Below are positions 29,484-38,462 of a DNA stretch of 64,000 nt, piece after piece. The stretch covers positions 1-64,000 of the forward strand of contig NZ_JAUCYU010000009.1 in NCBI RefSeq assembly GCF_030373445.1. Direction: 5' to 3'. A program made the position numbers and the translations under genes. The notes beneath the pieces were generated by a model. The model saw nothing but the letters and a program-made list of their open reading frames with translations. It was not told the DNA's origin and ran no database searches. How positions within the stretch are numbered: the first letter of the stretch is position 1; each line of letters opens with the position of its first letter. The DNA comes from Roseovarius sp. Lineage in GTDB: Bacteria; Pseudomonadota; Alphaproteobacteria; Rhodobacterales; Rhodobacteraceae.

Positions 29484-29666
29484 TCAGCCCTGGTTGGGCC
29501 CGCGCAACTCGCTGATGGCGAGGCGGATGCGCTTCCAGTCTTCCGCCTCGTCCGTCTTGCCGGCCTCTTCGCAGTCGCGCATGCGCTGCGCCGCTTCGGC
29601 CAGCGCCTTGTTGCCGCGCGCGCTGAACAGGGCGCGGGCGTATTCTGTCGTCTGAATGGCGTCCAT
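29484..29666 (-). CDS. Conserved small hypothetical protein
   Basis: The product is 60 residues: a mostly helical, charged peptide (ARALFSARGNKALAEAAQRM, EEAGKTDEAEDWKRIRLAIS). The strong Shine-Dalgarno GGAGGACATCCCA before ATG 29666 and the regular helical composition support a real gene. It converges with the sulfotransferase gene at a distance of 6 bases. I do not know a function. Confidence 0.7.
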   Translation of the reverse strand: MDAIQTTEYARALFSARGNKALAEAAQRMRDCEEAGKTDEAEDWKRIRLAISELRGPNQG

Positions 29667-29763
29667 TGGGATGTCCTCCATCAGTTTGGGACACCACCAT
29701 AGCATGTATGGTGCGTGTCAGGCAAAGCTGATGGGGGCATGGCCCGATTTCAAGGGGCCGATA

Positions 29764-30207
29764 TCAGTCGAACTTGCCCGAAGGCGCAAGCACGGTGGCC
29801 TCGCCGATCAGCACCTTCTTGCCATTGACCATGCAGCGGCAATCGAGCTGGACGCGGCGCTTGGCGTGGTCGATGCCGATCACCTCGACCTCGGCATGGA
29901 CCATGTCGCCGGGGCGGACGGGCCCGAGGAACTTGAGCGTCTGGCCCATGTAGACGGTGCCATGGCCCGGAAGCTGTTCGCCGATCACGGCCGAGATCAA
30001 CCCGGCCGTCAGCATGCCATGGGCGATGCGGCCTTCGAAGATGGTATCCTGGGCGTATTCGTCGTCGAGATGCACCGGGTTCCGGTCGGTCGAGACCTGC
30101 GCGAACATCTCGATATCCTCGTCGGTGACGACCTTCCGCAGGTGGCGGGTCATACCCATCTCGATTTCCTCGATGGTAATGGTTCCGCGCGGCATGTTGT
30201 CCAACAT
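29764..30207 (-). CDS. MaoC-type dehydratase (hot-dog fold)
   Basis: The 147-residue product has the R-hydratase signature STDRNPVHLDDEYAQDTIFEGRIAHGML, with catalytic Asp and His. MaoC family enzymes hydrate enoyl-CoA to (R)-3-hydroxyacyl-CoA and can supply polyhydroxyalkanoate synthesis or beta-oxidation variants. TCGGAGGG precedes ATG 30207. It is transcribed away from the HAD gene end across a 100-base gap. Confidence 0.88.
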   Translation of the reverse strand: MLDNMPRGTITIEEIEMGMTRHLRKVVTDEDIEMFAQVSTDRNPVHLDDEYAQDTIFEGRIAHGMLTAGLISAVIGEQLPGHGTVYMGQTLKFLGPVRPGDMVHAEVEVIGIDHAKRRVQLDCRCMVNGKKVLIGEATVLAPSGKFD

Positions 30208-30308
30208 TCGACCCTCCGAGGTCTGCGAGTGCGTAACTTTCGGACCGATTCACGCCCGATCTGGCAACTTAATTACTTCGCGGGTGCAGAAAATCAAGGG
30301 GTAATTTG

Positions 30309-31181
30309 TCAGCGCAGCCGCCCGATGGTGTAGGTGGGCGACACTTTTTCCATGTCGAGATAGGTCTTTAGCGCCTCCGGCTCGGGCTGGTGCGTTGTCT
30401 TGGTGGCCTCGGCTGCAAGACCGCCGGCGATGAACAGGCTGTCGAGATCCTCGCCCATGGCGCCGGCAATGTCGGTATGGGCGCCGTCGCCCACGGCGAG
30501 GATCTGGTCGTTCGAGAAGTCGCGGCCAAGTTCGGCCAGCCGGCGGTGGGCGAGGTCGTAGATCGGCGGATGGGGCTTGCCGAAATAGAGGCTTTCGCCG
30601 CCCATCTCGGTATAGAGCCGGGCCAGCGCGCCGGCGCACCATTCGCGGATATCGCCGCGGTCGACCACGATATCGGGGTTGGCGCAGAGCAGTTTCATGC
30701 CCTTCTGCTTGGCATAGAGGAAGTCGGCGCGCATCTCGTCGAGATCGGCGGATGGGTCAAACGGACCGCAGCAGACGATGCCCTCGGCCTCGGCCAAGGG
30801 CACGCTGGTCACGTCGACCGGGTCCTCTATGATCTTGAGCGGTTCGAAGAATTTCAGGTCGTGATCCTGGCCCACGAAATAGACCTTGCGGCCCACGGCG
30901 CCGCGGAACATGGCCATGCGCGCGCTGTCGCCGGAGGTGGCGATGGTGTCCCACGCATCCTCGGGGACGCCGAACTTGACCAGTTGCCGCTCGACCCCGC
31001 TGCGGGCGCGGGGGGCGTTGGTGACCAGCACCACCACGCCGCCGGCTTTCCGGTAATCCTGCATGGCCGCGACGGCCTCGGGGTAGGCGGTGACGCCGTT
31101 ATGCAGGCAGCCCCACAGGTCGACGAACATCGCCTTGTAACGGCCGGAAATCTCGGAAAGGGCGGTGATGATCTGGGTCAT
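30309..31181 (-). CDS. TIGR01459 family HAD hydrolase (NagD-like)
   Basis: The 290-residue product is a class IIA HAD protein. Motif I reads MFVDLWGCLHNG, motif II is VLVTNAPR, and motif IV is ILAVGDGAHTDIAGA. The second Asp of the usual DxD is replaced by Trp, a trait I associate with this subfamily; loss of the general acid suggests weak or altered phosphatase activity. YFGKPHPPIYDLA is conserved in NagD relatives. No substrate is suggested by the neighbours. Confidence 0.88.
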   Translation of the reverse strand: MTQIITALSEISGRYKAMFVDLWGCLHNGVTAYPEAVAAMQDYRKAGGVVVLVTNAPRARSGVERQLVKFGVPEDAWDTIATSGDSARMAMFRGAVGRKVYFVGQDHDLKFFEPLKIIEDPVDVTSVPLAEAEGIVCCGPFDPSADLDEMRADFLYAKQKGMKLLCANPDIVVDRGDIREWCAGALARLYTEMGGESLYFGKPHPPIYDLAHRRLAELGRDFSNDQILAVGDGAHTDIAGAMGEDLDSLFIAGGLAAEATKTTHQPEPEALKTYLDMEKVSPTYTIGRLR

Positions 31182-31309
31182 GGGGCCTCGGCGCCTTGGG
31201 TCGGGGGAACGGGGCCAGATATGGCAGGCGCGGCAAGGCTTGGCCAGTGCGAGTTTGCCCCGGCACCGGTTTGCCCGGCGGCCACGGGGGCGGCCGCCGG
31301 CAAGATGTC

Positions 31310-31549
31310 TCAGTGAACCGCGACGGGTTCCATGTCGTGCTGCTTGGCCAGCACGAAGGCCAGCGCCCGGTCGCGCACCAGCGCGAGGCGTTCGCCGTCG
31401 GCATTGTGCACGGCATAGAGCGTTTCCAGCCCCATGGCCTGTTGCTGCACGTCCGCGGGCAGGTCGTCGACCTTGACCGGGCGGACATAGACGATGGCCC
31501 GTTCCGCCTCGGCGGCGGCGCCGTTTTCGAAATCGTATCTGGTATCCAT
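31310..31549 (-). CDS. DUF1150 family protein
   Basis: The 79-residue product matches DUF1150, with IVYVRPVKVDDLP, LYAVHNADGERLALVRDRA and FVLAKQHDMEPVAVH. The C-terminal part is the most conserved. It begins 5 bases after the hsp20 stop on the same strand, so both are co-transcribed. This pairing recurs in Rhodobacterales and suggests a role in stress response or in controlling the small heat shock protein. Function unknown. Confidence 0.88.
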   Translation of the reverse strand: MDTRYDFENGAAAEAERAIVYVRPVKVDDLPADVQQQAMGLETLYAVHNADGERLALVRDRALAFVLAKQHDMEPVAVH

Positions 31550-31554
31550 ACCGC

Positions 31555-31968
31555 TTATCCCTTCTTGATGTTGATGGTCTGCACCACCGTTTCCGGCTGG
31601 GCGCGCTTCAGGTCGATGTGCAGCAGGCCGTTTTCCATCAGGGCCTCGCCCACCTCGACCCCGTCGGCCAGCACGAAAGAGCGCTGGAACTGACGCGCCG
31701 CGATGCCGCGATGCAGGAACACCCGGTGATCCGAGTCGTCCCGCTGACGCCCGCGGATGACCAGTTGCCGGTCTTCCACGGTGATCGAGAGGTCGCCCTC
31801 GCCAAAGCCCGCCACGGCGAGCGTGATGCGGTAGGAGGTGTCCGACGTCTGCTCGATGTTGAAGGGCGGATAGCCCTCGTTGCCCGACTTGGCGCTGCGT
31901 TCCAGCATGCGCTCAAGCTGCTCGAAGCCAAGCATATAGGGGTGCGACCCCAGGGATAGCTTTGTCAT
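31555..31968 (-). CDS. Small heat shock protein Hsp20
   Basis: The 137-residue product has an alpha-crystallin domain (about 35-125): PPFNIEQTSDTSYRITLAVAGFGEGDLSI, then QLVIRGRQ, and FVLADGVEVGEALMENGLLHIDL. It holds unfolding proteins in a refoldable state. The N-terminus MTKLSLGSHPYMLGFEQLERML is the class A type. The ATG at 31968 is chosen because the family N-terminus starts there. Followed by DUF1150. Confidence 0.93.
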   Translation of the reverse strand: MTKLSLGSHPYMLGFEQLERMLERSAKSGNEGYPPFNIEQTSDTSYRITLAVAGFGEGDLSITVEDRQLVIRGRQRDDSDHRVFLHRGIAARQFQRSFVLADGVEVGEALMENGLLHIDLKRAQPETVVQTINIKKG

Positions 31969-32038
31969 CGGTGCGTCCTTTTCGATTAAGCGACCGTCCG
32001 TCTTCTGCCCGGGCCCCTTTTCGGCGACCCTGCCAATG

Positions 32039-32069
32039 AAATATGGTATCGGGGGCATTCGGGCGCAAG
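32039..32069 (-). promoter_or_regulatory. Possible heat-shock (sigma-32 type) promoter of hsp20
   Basis: On the minus strand CTTGCG (32069-32064) is followed after 18 bases by CATATTT (32045-32039), close to the CTTG / CYTATNT pattern described for RpoH in Rhodobacter. The hsp20 ATG is about 65 bases downstream. No CIRCE is seen here. Confidence 0.35.
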
Positions 32070-32133
32070 GGCTTTGCGAAATGCGCCATTGGCGGTATCT
32101 TGGGATGTCTGATCTTCAGGGGAATCGGCCCGG

Positions 32134-32358
32134 ATGAACATGTTGAGCGACCTGTCGATGAAATCGGACGAGGTGCTGCGGGTGGAACTGGAGGAGTTTC
32201 GCCGCCAGCACCGTGACCTCGACGAGGCGATCCACGCGCTCGAGGAGCGCGGCACCAGCGACCGGCTGACCATCAAGCGGCTGAAGCAGCAGAAGCTGCG
32301 CCTGAAGGACCGCATCTCGTGGATCGAGGACAGGCTTTACCCGGACATCATTGCGTAA
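32134..32358 (+). CDS. DUF465 (YdcH-like) protein
   Basis: The 74-residue product is an all-helical DUF465 protein (EEFRRQHRDLDEAIHALEERG, TIKRLKQQKLRLKDRISWIED). It resembles short coiled-coil proteins of unknown function. It lies 60 bases before purE and may share its transcript. Confidence 0.85.
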   Translation: MNMLSDLSMKSDEVLRVELEEFRRQHRDLDEAIHALEERGTSDRLTIKRLKQQKLRLKDRISWIEDRLYPDIIA

Positions 32359-32418
32359 CGGCAAGTGATCGGTATAGTGCGCGCTCCTGACACCGGGCGG
32401 ATCGCGAGAGGGCGCAGC

Positions 32419-32907
32419 ATGGCCGAAATTTCCGTGGGCATCATCATGGGCAGCCAGTCTGACTGGGCCACGATGAAGAAGGCGGCCGATATCCTGGATG
32501 AGCTGGGGGTGGCCTATGAGGTGAAGATCGTCTCGGCGCATCGCACGCCCGACCGGCTCTGGGAGTACGGCAAGACCGCCGCCGGGCGCGGGCTGAAGGT
32601 GATCATTGCCGGGGCCGGGGGCGCGGCGCATTTGCCGGGGATGATGGCCTCGAAGACGCGCGTGCCGGTGATCGGCGTGCCAGTGCAGACCAAGGCGCTG
32701 TCGGGGGTCGACAGCCTATATTCCATCGTGCAGATGCCCAAGGGCTTCCCGGTGGCGACCATGGCGATCGGCGAGGCCGGGGCGGCCAATGCCGGGCTGA
32801 TGGCGGCGGCGATCCTGGCGAATGGCGATGCGGCGTTGGCAGAGCGGCTAGACGCGTGGCGCGAGGCGCTGTCGGCCTCGATCCCGGAGGAGCCGCAGGA
32901 TGGTTGA
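32419..32907 (+). CDS. purE: N5-carboxyaminoimidazole ribonucleotide mutase
   Basis: The 162-residue product is class I Pur[43 protein letters not shown] and [21 protein letters not shown]. It moves the carboxyl group of N5-CAIR to give CAIR in purine synthesis. It overlaps purK, the preceding-step enzyme, by 8 bases. Confidence 0.97.
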   Translation: MAEISVGIIMGSQSDWATMKKAADILDELGVAYEVKIVSAHRTPDRLWEYGKTAAGRGLKVIIAGAGGAAHLPGMMASKTRVPVIGVPVQTKALSGVDSLYSIVQMPKGFPVATMAIGEAGAANAGLMAAAILANGDAALAERLDAWREALSASIPEEPQDG

Positions 32908-33979
32908 GGCACTGGCACAGGGCAGCACGATCGGCATTCTCGGTGGCGGACAGCTGGGCCGGATGCTGGCCGTGGCGGCGAGCCGGCTGGGGTTCAAGAC
33001 CTGCATTTTCGAGCCCGGCGGCGATTGCCCGGCGAGTCATGTTTCGAACTATCATTTCCAGAAAGCCTACGAGGATGAAGACGCGCTGCGCGCCTTTGCC
33101 GATGCGGTGGATGTCATCACCTACGAGTTCGAGAACATCCCGACCTCGGCGCTCGATATCCTCGAGCCACTGAAGCCGGTGCGGCCGGGGCGCAATGCGT
33201 TGCGGGTGAGCCAGGACCGGCTGGTGGAAAAGGCGTTCCTGGCCGACCTGGGGTTGAAGACGGCGCCGTTTGCCGCCGTTGACGAGGCCGAGGACCTGGC
33301 CGAGGGGCTGTCGGAGATCGGCTTTCCGGCGATCCTGAAGACGCGGCGTTTCGGCTATGACGGCAAGGGGCAGGCGCGGATCAACGCAGCTTCCGAGGCC
33401 GAAGCGGCGCTGGAGGATATGGCGGGGCAACCCGCGATCCTGGAAGGGTTCGTGAATTTCAGCCACGAGGTGTCGGTGATCGGGGCGCGGGGGCTGGACG
33501 GCTCTGTCGCCTGTTTCGACCCGGGCGAGAACGTGCACGAGGGCGGCATCCTGCGGACCACGACGGTTCCGGCACGGCTGTCGACGAAACAGCGGACGGA
33601 CGCGGTGCTGCTGGCGGGGCAGATCCTCAACAAGCTCGATTACGTGGGCGTGATGGGGGTGGAGCTGTTCGTGACCGAGGCCGGGCTGGTGGTGAACGAG
33701 ATCGCGCCGCGGGTGCATAACTCGGGCCACTGGACGCAGCAGGGCTGTACCATCGACCAGTTCGAGCAGCATATCCGCGCCGTGGCGGGCTGGCCCCTGG
33801 GCGATGGCGGGCGTTATGCCGACGTGGTGATGGAGAACCTGATCGGCGACGACATGAAGAAGGTGCCGGGCGTCGCGCGGGAGGCGGGCGCGGCGCTGCA
33901 TCTCTACGGCAAGGCCGAGGTCAAGCCGGGGCGGAAGATGGGGCATGTGAACCGGATCGTGCCGGCTCGTCCGTCCTGA
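32900..33979 (+). CDS. purK: N5-carboxyaminoimidazole ribonucleotide synthase
   Basis: The 359-residue product is an ATP-grasp enzyme: [12 protein letters not shown] at the N-terminus, [34 protein letters not shown] in the ATP-grasp lid, and [15 protein letters not shown] in the metal site. It carboxylates AIR to N5-CAIR with bicarbonate. Its start lies inside purE, so the pair is coupled. Confidence 0.97.
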   Translation: MVEALAQGSTIGILGGGQLGRMLAVAASRLGFKTCIFEPGGDCPASHVSNYHFQKAYEDEDALRAFADAVDVITYEFENIPTSALDILEPLKPVRPGRNALRVSQDRLVEKAFLADLGLKTAPFAAVDEAEDLAEGLSEIGFPAILKTRRFGYDGKGQARINAASEAEAALEDMAGQPAILEGFVNFSHEVSVIGARGLDGSVACFDPGENVHEGGILRTTTVPARLSTKQRTDAVLLAGQILNKLDYVGVMGVELFVTEAGLVVNEIAPRVHNSGHWTQQGCTIDQFEQHIRAVAGWPLGDGGRYADVVMENLIGDDMKKVPGVAREAGAALHLYGKAEVKPGRKMGHVNRIVPARPS

Positions 33980-34051
33980 CGGACGGTCTCGCGAGGGGCG
34001 GGCCGAGCGGCTGAGCCTCTGGCCGAGGTGGCGGTCCGGATTGTCGGATTT

Positions 34052-34074
34052 GAGTATTTTTACCAAGAAGAAGC
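34052..34074 (+). repeat. Dispersed intergenic element, copy 3
   Basis: GAGTATTTTTACCAAGAAGA plus AGC, identical to the copy at 25985-26007 but on the plus strand. It lies 73 bases after the purK stop in the 280-base gap between convergent purK and phnM; the rest of that gap shows no gene. Confidence 0.85.
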
Positions 34075-34259
34075 GATTGGTGGGGCCCGGAACCAAAGCG
34101 CGCCGCGCATCGGATCGCTCCGACGGCGGCGCGCGAAATGCGTGTTTGGTTGCATCTCGTTGGGCGGTCATCGGCTCCCCAGCCCGAACCGCCGAGTCAG
34201 CGTAGGCCGGAAAAGGTTAACGAAAGGTTAGCACGATCCGGGGCCTCCATTGCGGAAGG

Positions 34260-35405
34260 TCAGCCCAGGAACCGCATCGCTGCCTCGCCCCTGAGATGGG
34301 TGATCCGGCCGCCCGAGAACGTGGCGCAGATGTCGCGGGTCGTGGCGTCGAGGATGACGAGATCGGCGCGCTGGCCGGGGGTGAGCCTGCCGCGGTCGTC
34401 GAGGCCCAGCAGGCGGGCCGGGCCGGCGGAGACGAGGGACCATGCGGCGGCGAGGTCGCAGACGCCGCCATCGGCCAGCAGGAAGGCGGCGCGGCGCAGC
34501 GAGGGGTAGTGGTAGTCCGAGGCCAGCGCGTCGCAGAGGCCCATGGCGGCGAGGTCGATGGCGCTGACATTGCCATTATGCGAGCCGCCCCGCACCACGT
34601 TGGGGGCGCCGAGGATGACGCCGTCGCCGGTGGCGCGGGCGGCTTCGGCGGCCTCCTGCGTTTCGGGGAATTCGGCGAGGTGGACGCCCATGGCGTGCCA
34701 CCGGTCGCGCTGGGCTTGGGTGCGGTCGTCATGGCTGCCCATGCGGATGCCTTCGGCGGCGAGGGAGCCGGTGAGGGTTTCGAGGGCGGCGGGCACGTCG
34801 CCCATGCGGGCGTGCAGGCCTTGCATGTATTCGAGATGTTTCTCGGGGTTGCGGCCGATGCGCAGGGCCTGGCCGGTCAGGCGGGGCGGGCGTTTGCCCT
34901 TTTCCAGCGCCTCATGCGGCAGGTGGTCGTTGAAGACGACGTAGGGGATGGCGTAGCGGCGGAGCATGGCCTGCATGGCGTCGTAATCTTCGAGCATGGG
35001 CGTTTCGAAACGGAGCTGCGCGATCAGGGTGGTGTCGAGCCGGGGGCGCACCTCTTCGAGGCCCGAGAAGACGCGCTCGGCGAAGTCGGGCCCGCGCATG
35101 CCGCCCTCCCAGCTGTAGAACTGGGCGAGCACGGCGGTGGTGATGCCGTTGGCCGCAAGCTCCGCCTCGGCCGCGATCAGGCCCTGGCCGATATCCTTCA
35201 TCGCGCCGCGCCTTGGGGCGAGGTGTTTCTCGAACCCGTCGCCATGGGCGTCGACGAGGCCGGGCAGGACGAGGAAGCCGGAGAGGTCGATCTCTCGCGG
35301 CTGGCGCGCGTCGGTGACCTGCCCGCCGGCGAGGTTGAGATCGCTATCTGCCAGCCCGTCGGGCAGCAGCACGCGCGCCCCGGTGAGGCGGAGGGAGAGG
35401 CTCAT
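34260..35405 (-). CDS. phnM: PhnM-like alpha-D-ribose 1-methylphosphonate 5-triphosphate diphosphohydrolase
   Basis: The 381-residue product is an amidohydrolase-fold protein of the PhnM type. [19 protein letters not shown] carries the first metal ligands, [15 protein letters not shown] follows, and [13 protein letters not shown] and SDYHYPS provide the later ligands. In carbon-phosphorus lyase, PhnM releases pyrophosphate from the ribose triphosphate intermediate. No other phn genes are here, so this is an orphan copy whose substrate may differ. Its ATG overlaps the stop of the lipase-like gene by 4 bases. Confidence 0.88.
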   Translation of the reverse strand: MSLSLRLTGARVLLPDGLADSDLNLAGGQVTDARQPREIDLSGFLVLPGLVDAHGDGFEKHLAPRRGAMKDIGQGLIAAEAELAANGITTAVLAQFYSWEGGMRGPDFAERVFSGLEEVRPRLDTTLIAQLRFETPMLEDYDAMQAMLRRYAIPYVVFNDHLPHEALEKGKRPPRLTGQALRIGRNPEKHLEYMQGLHARMGDVPAALETLTGSLAAEGIRMGSHDDRTQAQRDRWHAMGVHLAEFPETQEAAEAARATGDGVILGAPNVVRGGSHNGNVSAIDLAAMGLCDALASDYHYPSLRRAAFLLADGGVCDLAAAWSLVSAGPARLLGLDDRGRLTPGQRADLVILDATTRDICATFSGGRITHLRGEAAMRFLG

Positions 35406-36124
35406 TCGCTGCCGCCCCAGAAGAGGTCGCCCAGGTTCATGGCGTGATCGAAGGCGCCGGTTTCCAGGAACCGGGTGACCTGTGCGATCACCATCGGGTT
35501 GTTCATCATGAAGGTGTGGGTGACGGGCAGCTCGATATGGTCGGCCATCCCCTCCACCCGTGTCGAGGCGACCGAGACCTTGCCGTCATCCGGCCCCTCG
35601 ATCAGGGTCGAGAAATAGGGGTTGAGCGAGCGGGTGCCGGCGATCACGCCGAGCTCGAAATCGACCGGCGGCAGGGTGGCGGGCAGCCCCTCGGCGCCGG
35701 TGACGAGTTCCTGGGCGGCCGGGCCGTTGATCCATTGGAAGAGCTCGACCTCCCCCAGCTCGTCGACCAGTTCCGAGCCCTGGTTGGGGGGGGCCAGCAT
35801 CACCACGCGGCCGAGCCGTTCGGGCCGGTGATCCTGAAGCCAGTAGCGCAGGAGGATGCCGCCCATGGAATGGGTGACGAAATGAACCTCCGTGTCGCCG
35901 CAGACGCGCACGGCGAAGGGGAGGGTTTCTTCCGCGAGCTGTTCGATGGTCTGTTCGGTCGAGGGATAATCGGAGCGGAAGGTGGTGTAGCCCTGTGCCC
36001 GCAGCGCCTCCTCCATCACGATGAACGAGGCCTCGGTGCGGGCGAGCCCGTGCAGCATCACCACGCAATCGGCCAGCGCCGGAGCGGGGAGGAGCAGGGC
36101 AAAGGCGGTGGCAAGCGCTTTCAT
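35402..36124 (-). CDS. Secreted lipase-like alpha/beta hydrolase
   Basis: The 240-residue product has a signal peptide ([18 protein letters not shown]) and an alpha/beta hydrolase fold: [10 protein letters not shown] for the oxyanion region, [13 protein letters not shown] with nucleophile Ser86, and a late [12 protein letters not shown] with the likely catalytic His. It probably acts in the periplasm on an ester or lipid. It precedes phnM in a two-gene overlapping unit. The longer frame upstream of ATG 36124 enters the divergent NUDIX gene and is not real. Confidence 0.86.
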   Translation of the reverse strand: MKALATAFALLLPAPALADCVVMLHGLARTEASFIVMEEALRAQGYTTFRSDYPSTEQTIEQLAEETLPFAVRVCGDTEVHFVTHSMGGILLRYWLQDHRPERLGRVVMLAPPNQGSELVDELGEVELFQWINGPAAQELVTGAEGLPATLPPVDFELGVIAGTRSLNPYFSTLIEGPDDGKVSVASTRVEGMADHIELPVTHTFMMNNPMVIAQVTRFLETGAFDHAMNLGDLFWGGSE

Positions 36125-36190
36125 GGGGATTGAGATATAGCGAACGGCGGCGTTACAACAGCCCCCGATGCGGAATGGAGGGGCGCGGGC

Positions 36191-36628
36191 ATGGTACGTC
36201 TGGCGGTGCGGGCGGTGATCGTCGAGGACGGGCGGCTGTTGCTGGTCAACGCCTATCCCGGCGAGGAAAGCGCGCTGTGGTGCGCGCCGGGCGGCGGGGT
36301 GGAGACGCACAGCTCGCTGGAAGACAACCTTGCGCGCGAGGTGTACGAGGAAACCGGGCTGACCATCTCGTTGGGCGAACCTTGCCTCGTGAACGAGTTT
36401 CATAGCGAGGCGCGGGGGTTCCACCAGGTCGAGATGTTCTTTCGCTGCCGGGTCGAGGCGGGCGAATTGACCGATGAGTGGGAAGACCCCGAGGCGGTCG
36501 TCAACCGGCGGCGGTTCTTCACGCGGGCGGAGCTGGCGGGCATCGCGCTCAAGCCCGACAGCCTGCCGCAGGTCGCCTTCGGGGGCGGGTTTCGGTATGA
36601 TCCGCTGGAGGAGTTGGTGAAACCATGA
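36191..36628 (+). CDS. NUDIX hydrolase
   Basis: The 145-residue product has a complete Nudix box, from [17 protein letters not shown] to VYEETGL (Gx5Ex7REUxEExGU). It would hydrolyse a nucleoside diphosphate linked to another group. Substrate unknown. Overlaps the gre-like gene by 4 bases, and divergent from the lipase-like gene with a 66-base gap. Confidence 0.92.
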   Translation: MVRLAVRAVIVEDGRLLLVNAYPGEESALWCAPGGGVETHSSLEDNLAREVYEETGLTISLGEPCLVNEFHSEARGFHQVEMFFRCRVEAGELTDEWEDPEAVVNRRRFFTRAELAGIALKPDSLPQVAFGGGFRYDPLEELVKP

Positions 36629-37125
36629 ACAAGGCCTTCACGAAAGAGGATGATGGCGGCGGGCCAGAGCGGCTGCCCGACCTGCCGATCAGCCCGCACC
36701 CGAACCACGTCACCCCGAGGGGGCTGGCCCTGCTGAAGGCGCGGGCCGAAGCGCTGGAGGCCGAGGTGGGACGGCTGCGCGCCGGGCAGGAGGAGGCGGG
36801 CGACCTGACCCCGTTGGCGGTGGCCGAGCGGGACTTGCGTTATGTCGAGGCGCGGATATCCAGCGCCATTCTGGTGACCCCGCCCGAGGCGCCGGAGCGG
36901 GTGCAGTTCGGCACCACGGTGACGGTGGTCGACGAGGAGGACCGGGAGGCCAGTTACACCATCGTCGGCGAGGACGAGGCGGAGCCGGAGAAGGGGTTGA
37001 TCACCCATGTTTCGCCGTTGGCCCGCGCGTTGATGGAGGCCGAGCCGGGGGACGTGGTGGATTGGGTGAAGCCAAGCGGCACGGTGGCGCTGGAGGTTCT
37101 GGCGGTGCGTCCGGCGGAGGGCTGA
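36625..37125 (+). CDS. GreA/GreB family transcription elongation factor
   Basis: The 166-residue product has an N-terminal coiled-coil hairpin (about 30-85) and a C-terminal FKBP-like GreA/GreB domain ([27 protein letters not shown]..., [21 protein letters not shown]). Such factors insert the coiled coil into the RNA polymerase channel to cleave backtracked RNA. The length and extra acidic N-terminus fit the GreB-like or nucleoside diphosphate kinase regulator branch, which cannot be separated here. Confidence 0.85.
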   Translation: MNKAFTKEDDGGGPERLPDLPISPHPNHVTPRGLALLKARAEALEAEVGRLRAGQEEAGDLTPLAVAERDLRYVEARISSAILVTPPEAPERVQFGTTVTVVDEEDREASYTIVGEDEAEPEKGLITHVSPLARALMEAEPGDVVDWVKPSGTVALEVLAVRPAEG

Positions 37126-37131
37126 GCCGCC

Positions 37132-37971
37132 TCAGCGGCTGCGCAGGACGGAGACCGCCACGCCGCCGAGGACCAGGACAGAGGCCAGCACGGTCTTCGT
37201 TTCCAGCGTTTCCCCGAGGAAGATCATCCCGCCCGCGATGGCGATCACCGGCACGGTGAGCTGTGCCACTGCCGCTACCGAGGCGTCGAGCCGGGGCAGG
37301 ATGCCGTACCACAGCGCATATCCCATGCCGGAGGTGACCGCGCCCGACAGGACGGCAAGCGCCACGCCCGGCATGGTCACGTCGATCGCGCCGACGGGCA
37401 GGGCGAGGCCGATCACCACGCCCACCGGGGTGGCGAGGATGAAGTTCGCTGCCGTCGCCTGAAGCGCATCGTCGGCCCGGCGCCCGGCCAGCGAGTAGAT
37501 GCCCCAGCCGACACCCGCCGCGGCCATGAAAAGCCCGTGGCGGACGCTCACCTGCACCGGGCCCGCGGGCCAGAGGAGCCAGGCGAGCCCCGCCAGCGCC
37601 AGCGCTGCGCCGATCCAGCGGCGGGCCGGCATCGCCTCGTGCGCCAGAAGGCCGCCCGCGAACATGGTCACCTGCACCGTGCCGAAGAGGATCAGCGCGC
37701 CGAGCCCGGCGTCGAGCACGCCGTAGGCCAGAGAGAACCCGTACATGTAGACCAGCAGCGCCAGCATCCCCGCCGCCCGCGCCGGCCCGCCCAGCCGCAA
37801 CCCGCCGCGCAGGATGACGCAGAGCCCGGCCAGCATCACCGCCCCGGCAAACAGGCGTATCGTGCCGAAATCGGTGGGGCCGATATGCCCGCCCGCCAGC
37901 GCCATCCGGTTGAGGATCGAGTTGGCCGCGAAGGCCACCATCGTCAGCGCGGTGAGCAGGAGGAGCCGCAT
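37132..37971 (-). CDS. EamA/DMT family transporter
   Basis: The 279-residue product has about ten membrane helices in two EamA repeats; the second ends ALWYGILPRLDASVAAVAQLTVPVIAIAGG and FLGETLETK, the typical final repeat. DMT carriers of this kind move small metabolites or amino acids; the substrate is unknown. Its ATG shares one base with the GNAT gene stop (TGATG). It is the last gene of the overlapping operon 39801-37132. Confidence 0.88.
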   Translation of the reverse strand: MRLLLLTALTMVAFAANSILNRMALAGGHIGPTDFGTIRLFAGAVMLAGLCVILRGGLRLGGPARAAGMLALLVYMYGFSLAYGVLDAGLGALILFGTVQVTMFAGGLLAHEAMPARRWIGAALALAGLAWLLWPAGPVQVSVRHGLFMAAAGVGWGIYSLAGRRADDALQATAANFILATPVGVVIGLALPVGAIDVTMPGVALAVLSGAVTSGMGYALWYGILPRLDASVAAVAQLTVPVIAIAGGMIFLGETLETKTVLASVLVLGGVAVSVLRSR

Positions 37972-38462
37972 CAGAGGCCGTTGAACGGCTTGGGATAGCG
38001 CAGGGCCTGCGCCGGGGAAGCCTCGCCCGGCCCGGCCAGCAGCGTGTGCTCGAGCGGGTAGGGCGAGGTGAGGTATGCGGCGCGGTCCTTGCGGAAGCCG
38101 GCCTTTTCGTAGAATTCCTCCTGCCCCAGGACGACCACGTACTGCCCTGTCAGTCGCGCCCATTCGGCCAGTTGCCCGATCATCCGGCGGCCATGGCCGT
38201 GGCCTTGCAGATCGGGCGCGATGGCGACGGGGGCAAGGCACAGCCAGCCTTTCGGCGCACGGAACGGGGACAGGGCGTAGTAGCCGATGACCCGCTCGCC
38301 CATCGGCAGCACCATCTCGCCCGCCATGTCGCCGGATTTGCGCAGCGCGTCCACCAACCGGCTTTCGTCACGGCCGCCGAAGGCCGCGTCCAGCAGGTCG
38401 CGCACGGCGTCCTCCTCTCCCGGCTGCATCGGCCGGGTGAAGCCGGGGAAGGCGGGCGTCAC
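37971..38462 (-). CDS. GNAT family N-acetyltransferase
   Basis: The 163-residue product has the acetyl-CoA loop APDLQGHGHGRRMIGQL (Q/RxxGxG/A) and a C-terminal FYEKAGFRK. This is the single-domain GNAT type of the YhbS branch. It overlaps the sterol-desaturase-family gene by 4 bases and the EamA gene by 1 base. Substrate unknown. Confidence 0.9.
   Translation of the reverse strand: MTPAFPGFTRPMQPGEEDAVRDLLDAAFGGRDESRLVDALRKSGDMAGEMVLPMGERVIGYYALSPFRAPKGWLCLAPVAIAPDLQGHGHGRRMIGQLAEWARLTGQYVVVLGQEEFYEKAGFRKDRAAYLTSPYPLEHTLLAGPGEASPAQALRYPKPFNGL

Noticed and set aside
34260-35405. Complete C-P lyase pathway
   Set aside because: Only a PhnM-like gene is present; no phnGHIJKL in the window.
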